A DNA stretch of 64,000 nt. Origin: Siphonodentalium dalli. Lineage: Eukaryota > Mollusca > Scaphopoda > Gadilida > Siphonodentaliidae. The notes below the pieces were generated by a model. The model was not told where the DNA came from and did not search any database. It saw only the letters and a list, made by a program, of their open reading frames with translations. Numbering within the stretch: the first letter of the stretch is position 1; the number at the start of each line of letters is the position of its first letter. Below are positions 12,510-24,849 of this stretch, one piece after another. The position numbers were made by a program, and so were the translations under genes. The stretch spans positions 7,376,001 to 7,440,000 of the forward strand of contig CP136062.1 in NCBI GenBank assembly GCA_032622095.1. Direction: 5' to 3'.

Positions 12510-15500
12510 AAACGTGAAACAAACGCTCCTTATTCCTACCATATATTGAATTGACTTACATAGAACGCTCTTTTATGTTCGGTTACGTGCATACGCCGTG
12601 TACATTGTTGTGTGTGTTGTTTATCATGAATGTTGAAATAAGAAATGAACGGCGGTTTCAATGTGGTCATGGGATTTTGACCACGATAAAAATTCAGCAA
12701 GCTGCATGAACCCCGAACGGGTTCATGTGGAGTTTGCTGATTTTGTTTATCGCGGTCAAAACCCATGACCACGTTGAATCCGCCATTTATTATTTATATT
12801 TATATACTTAAATTCATTATGAACTAGGATTGTCTGTCTCTCCCCACTATTTATTCAATTATTTAAATGAACGCGTGGAGATCAGTTCAGACAGTTCGAA
12901 TCCTCATTTTTTTGGAAAACCAAACATTTTGAGAATCCATTTACGGAGAATGGAAAAAAACACAATTTCACAGTAAACTATCGACATATGACAAAATGTC
13001 TTGTTTAGCTACATGTAGTACAGTAAATAATGTGGACGTGTAGATTTCAAGAATGGTAATATCTGAAACTAACAATTAAGTTTCGGCTTTGGATACTAAA
13101 TCGACAACACGCCGTTCTACCATAATGATATATTTGTGAGGTCCGGGAATATTTGTAGCGGCAAGGAAAATGATAAAACTCTATTGATTAGTGCCCAGTA
13201 ACACCGGGCGACAGCACTGATTATAGACAAAAACAAATTTCGTGCCAAATCCGGACGTGCTAGATACCCATGTAGTTGGTAATGTCCGACAATCCCCGGT
13301 GATTTCCGGGATCAATGTGTTCATAAACATGAACGTAACGTGACGTCACGTTCAATGTCGTCCATAGGTTTATGAACACTATGGGGAAATCGGAAGAGAT
13401 ATTAGGTGTATGTAAATATTATACCGTCAAATTCATTTTATTCTCCGGACCCAACGTTCATTGATCGTGGTACATGTTATGTGCTTGTTTAAGCCACTTA
13501 TCTGCCCATATGGATCAAGACTTATGAGAATGGGACGGATATTTTCGGAGTGATGTGGAGTGTTCAGGTACCATTTATATTATAATTTTTACTTGTATTA
13601 TACCCATGCAACCAGTTGTAGGTGCGGTGGGGATGGTACACTGGAATCAGCATGTCCGTCCGTCCGTTCATTAATATATATATATCCAATTGTTCCCGAT
13701 AGATTTGGGAGGAATATAGTAATAAGCATGTCCGTCCGTGCGAGATGGTTTCTGATTGATAACTTTAGTACTGACTCGTATGAGACATATCTGTGATATT
13801 TCTACAATGCGAGAGTTGGAGTATAGTAGATCTGCAATTATACAAATATTCGCCTTTATCTCATTCTGGTAAATATAATTATTTCATAGAGACGTGAGAA
13901 ATTAATGGACTGTCCCATTATATGCAGAAGAATAACGCAGGACGCTCTCTAAACCAGTCGCGTTCTTTCCCCATGTAGGTCATTATGTGACTCTTTTCAA
14001 TGCATATGCCATCGGAAAATATGTGTCTATACGTATGTCATGCAATTGTGTTCGTGCTTTGGCCCATTAACGTCAACAACAGAAACATGAGCAATTACTT
14101 GATTAATATGTAATCGGTGTTACAATATTTCACAGTTCACAAAACAATATAATTCATATAACTAAATGTATAACACGTAATGGGCATTATTATTATTTGT
14201 GTTAGTGATTGCCAGGTGTCAGTGATTTCTACGTACAGTTGAATGGTTCTAACGGGAAATAATTTCACTGCACGTAGGAACAACCGTCACTGACAATACA
14301 TTCCCCAATCCGTGCAATTTTTTTTACAAATACGCGTTTTTTTTAAATGGAACCAGCTGCAGAATAAATCCAAAATGCTTCGTATGACATATTATGCTAC
14401 GCACCTGGCCGACTAAGTCACTTCGATCATATTGTCTTATTTTAATAGTATTTCATTGAATACAAAACAGTTCTTACGTTAATACATATCACAGTGACAT
14501 GTAACTAATCCATAACAATATATTCGAGGCGTTTACCAATGTTAACAGCGATATGATGTACAGGAATTTGGGCATTCCCTTCTTAGTGTAAACGTATTTT
14601 ATTGCATAATAACGCAACGGGATTGAGACATAAGTTTTGCAACGTACAAATGGTCTGTCTCCCCATATAATTGTATTACACAAAATGAACATAAAATACA
14701 ATTACACACAAACATGATAATTGATATGTATAACATCGTTTCACTTATAAACAATATATGGTATAATCTTGAGTGTGACCATAACGGTTGATATTTCACT
14801 TTATGTGGGGGGGGGGGGGGTCGTCTCGATAGATTTGGGAGGAATATAATAATCAGCATGTCCGTCCGTGCGTCCCGATTGATATACAAAAGTGTAAACA
14901 CTGGGTTTGGTACAGAACGTGACTCAAACATATTCCCTTCTTATCTGGTCAAGGAGTAATTATGTTTATCCTTTCTGTATTCAACTAGGGTCATGTCACG
15001 CCGTATACCGCTGTTCTTGTTCGATATATGTTAACTAAACAGGAAACAATTTCGTATTCCCTGCAAAAATTAATGTCGTCGCTATGTTGAGAAGATATGT
15101 TTTACAAAGGTCATATACCAATATCGTATGTCCCGTGTAAAACTGATATTACCCCGCAAAAATTGTCGTCGCTATACAAAGAGGACAGATTTTACAAGGG
15201 TCATAACAATCTCGTATGCCCCTTGTAAAACTGATATTACACAGCAAAAATTGTCGTCGCTATATAAAGAGGACAGATGTTACAAAGGTCATAACAATCT
15301 CGTATGCCTCTTGTAAAACTGATATTACCCCGACAAAATTGTCGTCGCTATATAGAGAAAACAGATTTTACAAGGGTCATAACAATTTCGTATGCCCCTG
15401 GTAAAACTGATATAACACCGCAAAAATTGTCGTCGATATATAAAGAAGACAGTTCTTACAAAGGTCATAACAATCTCGTAAGCCCCGTGTAAAACTGATA

Positions 15501-15751
15501 TTACCCGTAAAACTTGTCGTCGCTATATAGAGAAGACAGATTTTACAAGGGTCATAACAATCTCGTATGCCCCTTGTAAAACTGATATTACACCGCAAAA
15601 ATAAAGAAGACGGATTTTACAAAGGTCATAACAAATTCGTATTCCCTGTGTAAAACTGATATTACCCCGCAAAAATTGTCGCCGCATTATAAAGAGGACA
15701 TATTTTACAAAGGTCATAACAATCTCGTATGCCCCGTTTAAAACTGATATT
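12510..15751. repeat. 3.24-kb segmental tandem duplication, copy 2
   Basis: Near-identical partner of 9,272-12,509. The copied segment ends at GATATT, after which copy 2 continues into more satellite (CCCCGC) where copy 1 meets the junction. The hairpin recurs at 12,639-12,794. Confidence 0.95.
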
Positions 15752-16164
15752 ACCCCGCAAAAATTGTCGTCGCAATATTGACAGATTTTACAAAGGTCAT
15801 AACAATCTCGTATGCCCTGTGTAAAACTGATATTACCCCGCAAAAAGTGTCGCCGCAATATAAAGAGGACATATTTTACAAAGGTCATAACAATCTCGTA
15901 TGCCCCGTTTAAAACTGATATTACCCCGCAAAAATTGTCGTCGCTATATAGAGAAGACAGATTTGACAAGGGTCATAACAATCTCGTATGCCCCTTGTAA
16001 AACTGATATTACACCGCAAACATTGTCGTCGCTATATAAAGAAGAAAGATTTTACAAAGGTCATAACAATCTCGTATGCCCCATGCAAAACTGATATTAG
16101 ACTGCAAAAATTGTTGTCGCTATATATATAGAGAAGACAGATTTTACAAGGGTCTTAACAATCT
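15053..16164 (+). repeat. 88-bp satellite array A2 (about 12 units)
   Basis: Continues past the duplicated part with four to five additional units. It then stops and is followed directly by another copy of the array's left flank. Confidence 0.97.
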
Positions 16165-16168
16165 TAAC

Positions 16169-16625
16169 AAGTTTTGCAACGTACAAATGGTCTGTCTCCC
16201 TATATAATTGTATTACACAAAATGAACATAAAATACAATTACACACAAACATGATAATTGATATGTATAACATCGTTTCACTTATAAACAATATATGATA
16301 TAATCTTGAGTGTGACCATAACGGTTGATATTTCACTTTATGTGGGGGGGGGGGGGTAGTCTCGATTGATTTGGGAGGAATATAATAATCAGCATGTCCG
16401 TCCGTCCGTCACGATTGATATACAAATGTGTAAACACTGGGTTTGGTACAGAACGTGACTCAAACATATTCCCTTCTTATCTGCTCAAGGAGTAATGATG
16501 TTTATCCTTTCTGTAGACTTTTAAGCCGTCTTAGGCATCATTATTCCACTAGGGTCATATCACGCCGTATAACGCTGTTCTTGTTCGATATATGTTAACT
16601 AAACAGGAAACAATTATTTCGTATA
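16169..16625. repeat. Third copy of the array left flank
   Basis: Matches 11,395-11,810 and 14,633-15,052, starting AAGTTTTGCAACGTACAAAT and including the G-run (13 G at about 16,343) and the GCATGTCCGTCCGTCC block. It differs from those two by retaining about 30 bp (TAGACTTTTAAGCCGTCTTA) that they lack. Confidence 0.9.
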
Positions 16626-19276
16626 ATGTCGTCGCTATATAGAGAAGATATGTTTTACAAGGGTCATACCAATATCTTATCATGTCACCTGGTTGGATCG
16701 ACCAATGAGGACGCTCCGTTGGTAGAAGCATATCAGGAGACATGGGGTCGTCGTCTTTGTAGCCCGTCCCATATGGAATCCATATGGGACGGGCTAGGTT
16801 CCCATATGGGGTGGATGTCCGCCATTTTGTTTTTCATGGAACTCTACCGCCTCGGGTATATTTTCGGTGTATTTTGGCACCAAGAAAAGGGATATCTGTC
16901 GGAAATCAAGTTCTGTTAATTTAAAGACATAGTACCATATACCAAAACCTGCATGTGATATATTTGAGAAATTCTAAACGTATGCCCCTTGTAAAACTGA
17001 TATTACCCCGAACAAATTTCCGTCGCTATATAGAGAAGACAGATTTTACAAGGGCCATAACAAACTCGTATGCCCCTTGTAAAACTGATATTACACCGCA
17101 AAAATTGTCGTCGCTATATAAAGAAGACAGATTTTACAAAGGTCATAATAATCTCGTATGCCCCGTGTAAAACTGATGTTACCCTGCAAAAATTGTCGCC
17201 GCAATATAAAGAGGACAGATGTTACAAAGGTCATAACAATATCGTATGCCCCGTGTAAAACTGATATTACCCCGCAAAAATTGTCGTCGCTATATAGAGA
17301 AAACAGATTTTACAAGGGTCATAACAATTTCGTATGCCCCTGGTAAAACTGATATTACACCGCGAAAATTGTCGTCGATATATAAAGAAGACAGTTTTTA
17401 CAAAGGTCATAACAATCTCGTATGCCCCGTGTAAAACTGATATTACCCGGCAAAAATTGTCGTCGCTATATAGAGAAGACAGATTTTACACGGGTCATAA
17501 CAATCTCGTATGCCCCTTGTAAAACTGATATTACACCGCAAAAATTGTCGTCGCTATATAAAGAAGACAGATTTTACAAAGGTCATAATAATCTCGTATG
17601 CCCCGTGTAAAACTGATGTTACCCTGCAAAAATTGTCGCCGCAATATAAAGAGGACAGATGTTACAAAGGTCATAACAATATCGTATGCCCCGTGTAAAA
17701 CTGATATTACCCCGAAAAAATTGTCGTCGCTATATAGAGAAAACAGATTTTACAAGGGTCATAACAATTTCGTATGCCCCTGGTAAAACTGATATTACAC
17801 CGCGAAAATTGTCGTCGATATATAAAGAAGACAGTTTTTACAAAGGTCATAACAATCTCGTATGCCCCGTGTAAAACTGATATTACCCCGCAAAAATTGT
17901 CGTCGCTATATAGAGAAGACAGATTTTACAAGGGTCATAACAATCTCGTATGCCCCTTGTAAAACTGATATTACACCGCAAAACTTGTCGTCGCTATATA
18001 GAGAAAACAGATTTTACAAGGGTCATAACAATCTCGTATGCCCCTTGTAAAACTGATATTATCCCGCAAAATTTGTCGTCGCTATATAGAGAAGACATAT
18101 TTTACAAGGTCATAACAATCTCGTATGCCCCGTGTAAAACTGATATTACCCCGAAAAAATTGTCGTCGCTATATAGAGAAGACAGATTTGATAAAAGTCA
18201 TAACAATCTCGTATGCCCCGTGTAAAACTGATATTATCCCGCAAAAATTGTCGTCGCTATATAAAGAAGACAAATTTTACAAAGGTCATAACAATCTCGT
18301 ATGCCTCTTGTAAAACTGATATTACTCCGCAAAAATTGTTGCCGCAATATAAAGAGGACAGATTTTACAAAAGTCATAACAATCTCGTATGCCCAGTTTA
18401 AAACTGATATTACCCCGCAAAAATTGTCGTCGCTATATAGAGAAGACAGATTTTACAAGGGGCATAACAATCTCGTATGCCCCTTGTAAAACTGATATTA
18501 CACCGCAAAACTTGTCGTCGCTATATAGAGAAAACAGATTTTACAAGGGTCATAACAATCTCGTAAACCCCTTGTAAAACTGATATTATCCCGCAAAAAT
18601 TGTCGTCGCTATATAGAGAAGACATATTTTACAAGGTCATAACAATCTCGTATGCCCCGTGTAAAACTGATATTACCCCGAAAAAATTGTCGTCGCTATA
18701 TAGAGAAGACAGATTTTATAAAAGTCATAACAATCTCGTATGCCCCGTGTAAAACTGATATTATCCCGCAAAAATTGTCGTCGCTATATAAAGAAGACAA
18801 ATTTTACAAAGGTCATAACAATCTCGTATGCCTCTTGTAAAACTGATATTACTCCGCAAAAATTGTTGCCGCAATATAAAGAGGACAGATTTTACAAAAG
18901 TCATAACAATCTCGTATGCCCAGTTTAAAACTGATATTACCCCGCAAAAATTGTCGTCGCTATATAGAGAAAACAGATGTTACAAGGGTCATAACCATCT
19001 CGTATGTCCCTTGTAAAACTATATTACACCGCAAAAATTGTCGTCGCTATATAAAGAAGACAGATTTTACAAAAGTCATAACAATCTCGTATGCCCCGTG
19101 TAAAACTGATATTACCCCGCAAAAATTGTCGTCGCTATATAAAGAAGAAAGATTTTACAAAGGTCATAACAATCTCGTATGCCCCATGTAAAACTGATAT
19201 TACCCTTCAAAAATTGTTGTCGCTATATAGAGAAGACAGATTTTACAAGGGTCTTAACAATCTCGTATGCCCCTAG
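16626..19276 (+). repeat. 88-bp satellite array A3 (about 27 units plus one split unit)
   Basis: One unit at 16,626-16,680 is separated from the rest (16,979-19,276) by unrelated sequence. Two higher-order repeats are visible: 17,070-17,509 repeats as 17,510-17,949 (440 bp, five units), and 17,950-18,476 repeats as 18,477-19,003 (527 bp, six units). Confidence 0.95.
16681..16978. other. Insertion splitting the satellite array, with a perfect palindrome
   Basis: Non-satellite sequence of about 298 bp lies between satellite units. It contains a 37-bp perfect palindrome at 16,760-16,796 (arms TAGCCCGTCCCATATGGA, one-base centre), and CCCATATGGG is repeated shortly after. No clear TIR or TSD was found. 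Confidence 0.75.
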
Positions 19277-19682
19277 TATAATTTATATGACCCGTCAAAA
19301 GTTTGAAAGTCGAATGTACATCTTTCAAAGCCACGTTGATTTCTGGTGTGCTGGTTATCGTGTTACTCTTGCCTCATTTACTTAGGATGCCGACTTATTT
19401 GTAATTACTTTTGTGAAATATGTTGCTCCGTTTTATATCCACTAACAGATTGTTTCTAAAATTAAGCGAGGCCAGCAAGTATTTATGGACAAATTGTGGG
19501 AATAGCTATATAATCATATTCATCGTATAAGCAGTCTAACAAAATAGAGTTACTGTTCGTGGCTCGTTTCCGCGCTTTATGTCTGTGGGAATATCGTGTT
19601 ACTATCGCCTCGGGGGATACGAGCCTCTACCGGGCATACCACACCGTATCCCCCCTCAACAAGCCGTGTAACTTATAATATC

Positions 19683-20470
19683 AGTGTTTGTCGGGCGTCA
19701 AATATGTATTGCACTGTAAAAAGGACTGTGTGGCAGCTTCCACACAATGACTGTGTGGAGGCATTATCTGAACATAAATGTGTACATAATACACACATAT
19801 GTGTGTATCACCCAATATCCACACATATATGTGTACACAACCACACATATTTGTGTGTGACGTCGGATTTTTAAATTTCACGTGGTGGTCACGCGCGCGT
19901 CGTTGTTTCGTACAGGCTCACAGGCTGCCGTAAAGTGTACACATGGAGTCTTGTTGATTGTGGTGGATCTCGAAATTCGATATATTGGGCGGTCTCTTCG
20001 ATTATTTCTATAGTTAAGGTAAGATTATATTTAAATTGGCAAGATATTCACCTTTGTGAGAATGTCCGTATCTATTTTGTATAACATGATTGAACGAAAT
20101 AATAAACTTGATTTGGATTTTCAGATTCAACAATTCCCTATCGCATAGTCATATATTTACACGTTAGAGTTGTGCGTTTATCTGGGTTTATCTGTTGTTT
20201 CTGTAGTCTATATGATACGCATCTTTCCGAAGCATAAAACCTATTTCTGCTCGAAAATTGTCTTTATGTAAATTGACAAATTCAACTGTGTGGTGAAGAC
20301 ATTTACTGAACAAATGTGTGTTCATCAAATACACACTATATATTATACAGCGTGCTTTAAACCAGAACCACAATTTTATTATTTTGCACGATAAGGTTCT
20401 CATGTTGATAAAGTAACGACGTTTTTTGTGTTTATATGGAATGCAGATGAGAGGAAATATCTACTGAGAC
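19683..20470. other. Non-coding, with ACACA/TGTGT palindromic patch
   Basis: Between about 19,735 and 19,862 there are repeated self-complementary words: CCACACAATGACTGTGTGG, ACACACATATGTGTGT, CACATATATGTG and CACACATATTTGTGTG. Nothing else is recognised. Confidence 0.7.
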
Positions 20471-20932
20471 CAGTGACGTGGCGACAGGGCGGATATTGGG
20501 AAGGGTGTGTCTATAACCCTATCCCAAACTTCGGTAAAATTTACTAAAAATTCCAACAGTTGGAAATTTCATGCCTGACGCAAAGTTGCAAGTTTTACAC
20601 CACATGCATTATAATAGGTTGAAATTGTTCTCTTTGTTTGATTTTTCAACCAGTAATTAGTGGGAAATTTATTGTTTTTTTTAGACAAACAGTAGCATAT
20701 TTTTCTACTTTTGGTAAAACAAAATGGCCTCAAATGGCCATCGGGTGGAAGACTTCCATTTGGTTGGAAATTATAATAGTTGGAAAGCTTGAGGTACCAA
20801 TTAGAAAATTCAGAACGAGAGGGGGTGTGCAAATATAATTCTACAAATATGGTTCAAGGGGAGGGTGGGGTGCACTTCGACATTTGAAGGTGGACACCCC
20901 CCGCCAACGGCGACCATCGAGCCGCGTCCCTG
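20471..20932. mobile_element. CAGGGACG-type miniature element, copy 1 (hAT-like)
   Basis: Begins CAGTGACGTGGCGACAGGG and ends GCCGCGTCCCTG, imperfect terminal inverted repeats. The interior matches 49,183-49,578 (ATAGGTTGAAATTGTT, TCGAAGGTGGACACCC-like blocks). Such termini are typical of hAT-like non-autonomous elements. No TSD is clear here. Non-coding. Confidence 0.7.
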
Positions 20933-22780
20933 AATTCGACTTGTTGATGCCATTGGAATGCCCTATATAGTCGTATACTACGAAGTTCTATATATGTGGC
21001 ACCCGGAATCACACAAAATGTGTGAAATTGGTGTTTCAAATTAATTTCATTTGAATATGATGATCATGAGGATCACTGTTGCAATAAACCTTGAAATACC
21101 ACAATGGACGATCAATGTACGAAGTTAAACAAATTGTTGGGTGGTGGGGTATTTATTTGTCAATTATATTGGTGGTTTACAAAGACGATGTGAAAAATTA
21201 GCATGCATATGTTGGCTCCTCTGCTATGTATAACTTGCGTAAATTCGGTTACCGAGGGAGGGGCCGGGTGGGGGTGATGTCGTATATCTAATACATATGT
21301 AGCCACCGTTTGTGTCCAAAACTTTAAATTGTGAAGAATATTTTGTCATTCAATAAATGTCATAATAGCAAATAATGAACTTATAAATAATCTAAAATTA
21401 TAAATACTGCAGAATAGTGAGATGTATCATTAAAGTATTATTAGCATTTGGATTAAGTGACGTACATGGTGAATAGTTATCGTTTATACTATAAAAAAGG
21501 GGGAGGGGAGGGGGGGGGCTTATTTTCAAACTCGCCATGTTTCTCATATTATAATCCTTATATATGAATGTATCGTGTTATATAGCTAAAATTCCTCATG
21601 TAAAATTGCAAATTTCCCGTGTCAAGATTGTGCTTAATGGGGCATCGATCTGACCATATAGATAAAGTAAAATAAAATGTCCGAACATTCATTATGTGAA
21701 GCTATAATGAGTAGTACATGTATATATTTAGCATGTTTCAAAAACTATATTCCTTTCTGAAAATGCGCTCTTTAATGTATGAATTATAATACTGTTATAG
21801 ATGTACATACACTGTAAATAATATTCCCACAATGGCATGTTATAAACAAAATAACTTCTCTGCTTACAGGTTCAATGGTGAAATCATGGCGGTCACGCGG
21901 TGCGACGTCGATGTAAATAACAAGATATGGATATGGACATGACTGCCTTGGCAACGACGCAGATAAACTCTTGTCAACCAACCAAGAACCACGGTGGAAT
22001 GTACGAGTTAGACACAAATTCCACAATCAATCATTTTGGTATACATATGATGATGTCATGTGCTGTAATTTGGTTTCTGTGCAAGAGGAGATGACTTCTA
22101 TTCTTCGTGAACTCGAGATTTCTCCTTAGAAATTGGACCGATATATATACATTTAAAAAGACTATCCTCGTTGGAGCCCTTAATTTTCTTGTATAGTTCA
22201 AGGGATCTCAGAAAGCTTCAGTTAGTTTTAGAGCTTGTTCTTCTACACACGTGAGGGTGAGTCTGGTGTAAGACAGCCAACCAGTATAGCAATATACATA
22301 TATATGTATATATAGCAGAGACTGACTTTCGAATTGTTTCGAAAATTCTAGTTAGTGATGTGAAACCCATTGATGGAACTGAAACATGCACGCTTATAGT
22401 TTAAAATTTCTTTGAAATCTCGTCGGATGACCAAAATATTATGTGAATGTGTTAAACGGCTGTTTTGTTTTGTGTCGTTGTATTATTGAAATTAAAGACT
22501 ATAGCTATACTATATATCATTCGACAATCACAATTTCTGCTGTGTACACAAAAGAAGGCCGCGGACCACCGGGATGTGCCTGTTTGCTGTTTGATAAGTT
22601 AATATTCGAAAACGTCCAGCGCCGCATGTCAAGCATCAGTAGACTATAACATTTCATATGTATGGCAGGAACAAAAAACGACCAATGATAGCCGAACTAT
22701 ATGTATGGCCAATAAATATCGGTGTAAACACTCTTCGTTGAATATGATTTTTTTTTTTTGCAGGATTAGCAGCCTATTAT
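20933..22780. other. Non-coding stretch, nothing recognised
   Basis: It contains a G-rich run at about 21,498-21,519 and an alternating-AT palindrome near 22,295-22,312. No gene is seen. Confidence 0.5.
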
Positions 22781-23122
22781 TTGGATCGACCACACAAATT
22801 TGTACACATTTTATTAACACATATGTGTTGTCTTGCCCAACACCATTGTGTACAAGAACAATACAAATAGTGTAATGGCGGTGAACACTATTGTTTGGAT
22901 CAACCACACAAATGTGTACGCATGTGATTTACACATATGTGTAGTCTCGCCCAACAACATTGTGTACAATAACAATACAAATAGTGTAATGGCGGTGAAC
23001 ACTATTGTTTGGATCAATCACACAAATGTGTACGCATGTGATTAACACATGTGGGTAGTCTCGCCCAACAACATTGTGTACAATAACAATACAATCTTGT
23101 GTGGTAGCGGTGAACATATTGT
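22781..23122 (+). repeat. 114-bp tandem repeat, three copies
   Basis: TTGGATC recurs at 22,781, 22,895 and 23,009. Units share AACACTATTG, GTGTAATGGCGGTGAACA and CCCAACAACATTGTGTACAA, and each holds ACACATATGTGT-type palindromes. Confidence 0.93.
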
Positions 23123-23460
23123 TTCCTTAGTGCAAACATATTTGTGTCCATTCAACGAACAAATAAATGTGCTGGACCCAAACATCTTTGTGTGTGTCAA
23201 CTACACAACTATGTAGGTCAGTTACCACACATAAACTGTTCATCTGCATCCACACAATATTGTGCGCAACGTAGAACACATTTAATGTGTGCCTACAAAG
23301 AACAACTTGTTTGGTCGATCCACACGGGTTTGTTTGCCACCGCCACACAACAGATGTGTGATCATTTGCCACACAATTCACCACACAATGTTATGCTCGA
23401 TCAAATGGCTACACAAACTGTGTGGTAATTGTGTGGTTCTACCACACAGTCGTTTTAAGA
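23123..23460. repeat. CCACACA/TGTGTGG-rich palindromic patch
   Basis: Dense inverted words such as CACACAACTATGTAGG, CCACACAATATTGTG, ACACAAACTGTGTGG and TGTGTGGTTCTACCACACA, without a fixed period. It resembles the patch at 19,735-19,862 and adjoins the 114-bp repeat, which uses the same words. Confidence 0.65.
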
Positions 23461-23849
23461 GTGTTTGCAGGTGAATCATTCCACCCACAAATCACCCAAC
23501 TGCATATAGAAACCACCACATCGTACAGTAACTGACAAAATTTACAAGACGTTTATCCGTAAATCACAAATCGGCTCTTGTCTGGATCTGAATGGGCCAT
23601 ATTCGTATTTATTGGTCGACATATGTGACCCAGTTCGCCATAACAATAACAAGCTGAGCAACATGATGTCCATGCTGCGATGTAAGGAGTCATATATGTG
23701 TTTGTATATATTTATTGGACATATAATGGGATATACAGTGGACATGTATATACTCTCCAAGCCACCAATAAATTCAAGGGTTGGCACAATCCTGCCATAG
23801 TCTGAGTATAGAGACGCACCATACACCAGGATGAATAAACCGAGGTTTT

Positions 23850-24160
23850 ATTCCCAGCCCTATTATTTTTTATCGCATATTCCGAATGGGATGAGTGATT
23901 CGGACCCGATTACACATCTTAAAAGTTTTGTTTCCGAGGCATTTCCGCTATACGGGGAACGGAAAAAATTGCACCTATTCTTCCCGCCAAATCAAAACAG
24001 GCTAATTAAAGAGCAAGGTAATACCGTAGCAGGTACATTGGGATATTCTATGCACGCACTCAAAGCTTGACCGCCATACTTTAAAAATAACCTACCCAAC
24101 GGAGAATGTGAGTCGGGATGGGTTGAGACTTTTGGAAAATTCCACCGAAAATCCCAAGGG
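23850..24160 (+). repeat. Dispersed repeat family B, copy 3, with a 79-codon open frame
   Basis: A frame from an ATG at 23,831 runs 79 codons, with segments SHIPNGMSDSDP, FPLYGERKKLHLFFPPNQNR and AGTLGY. It aligns with copy 1 (3,652-3,813) around SDSD and P-x-YG, and the following DNA aligns with copy 2 (8,130-8,325). I do not recognise the protein. Alignment in both reading frame and DNA leaves open whether coding was ever selected. Confidence 0.5.
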
Positions 24161-24329
24161 GCAAAATTCAAACATCAAGATAAAAACATTTTGACAAGTA
24201 CATCTGATGGGTAGTTTTCACGCGCAACTAAAGTGCCATTTGCGAATTTTCAGATGCAACGGTTTACTCGTGACAACGCTATATAATATAAATATGTATA
24301 CTTAATTAGTTTATCACTAAACTATTTTG

Positions 24330-24515
24330 AGCCCCAAATCCAAACGTGCTAATGAAGGAGCTAGTTTAATGCAGGAGCACGTACGTCGGTATAATGTAGG
24401 TACGCCTCCAATATTTTACCGCTCTACCATAGATACAATCTGCTCAACGGAGAGTTTGCGTCGGGGTGGGTTCAGACTTGGCAAATTCCACCGGAAACAA
24501 ATTACTCCAAAAATC
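24330..24515 (+). repeat. Dispersed repeat family B, copy 4
   Basis: Shares CCAAATCCAAACGTGCTAAT, TTACCGCTCTACCATAGAT, CAACGGAGAGTTTGCGTCG and AAATTCCACCGGAAA with the other copies. It lies about 340 bp after copy 3 in the same orientation. Confidence 0.65.
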
Positions 24516-24689
24516 AAACTTTGAGATAAAAACTTGTTGACGTTTGGACGTGGTTAGCAGTATCCAGGCGCAACTATAGTACGATTTTATAAGTTTTAGA
24601 GTGGACCGTTTAATCCTGGTAGCACGTAACGTTGTTAACGGGTGATGTATATTACTCAAATTCAAACGCACTCTTCTTGGTGCCAAATT

Positions 24690-24840
24690 CAAACGGGTTT
24701 ATCACAACGATATACCATAGATACGCTCCCAAATTTTCACTGCTCTACTATGAAAGCAAACTGCCCGACGGATAGCGAGTACGCCCTGGGAGGCTCGAGC
24801 CTTTTGGAAAATTCCACCGAAACTCGTAAAAGGGAAACAA
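24690..24840 (+). repeat. Dispersed repeat family B, copy 5 (divergent)
   Basis: Shares CCATAGATACGCTCCCAAAT, CACTGCTCTACTATG, CCCGACGGATAGCGAGTACG and TTTTGGAAAATTCCACCGAA. Copies 3-5 make a loose tandem cluster with about 340-bp spacing. Confidence 0.6.
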
Positions 24841-24849
24841 AAGAAAATC

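Larger units (their letters stand above)
16502..19682 (+). mobile_element. Putative satellite-bearing element E1
   Basis: Left flank (about 16,502-16,620), 88-bp array, and right flank (19,276-19,682) all match the locus at 30,999-33,798. Unrelated sequence lies outside both. On the left the shared words are TCTTAGGCA, CACGCCGTAT and TATGTTAACTAAACAGGAAA. On the right they are AAAGTTTGAA, CATCTTTCAAAGCCACGTTG, ACACCGTATCCCCC and AAGCCGTGTAACTTATAATATC. Conserved unique ends around a tandem core suggest a dispersed element. I cannot assign a superfamily, since no TIR, Helitron end or TSD was recognised. It encodes nothing. Confidence 0.65.
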
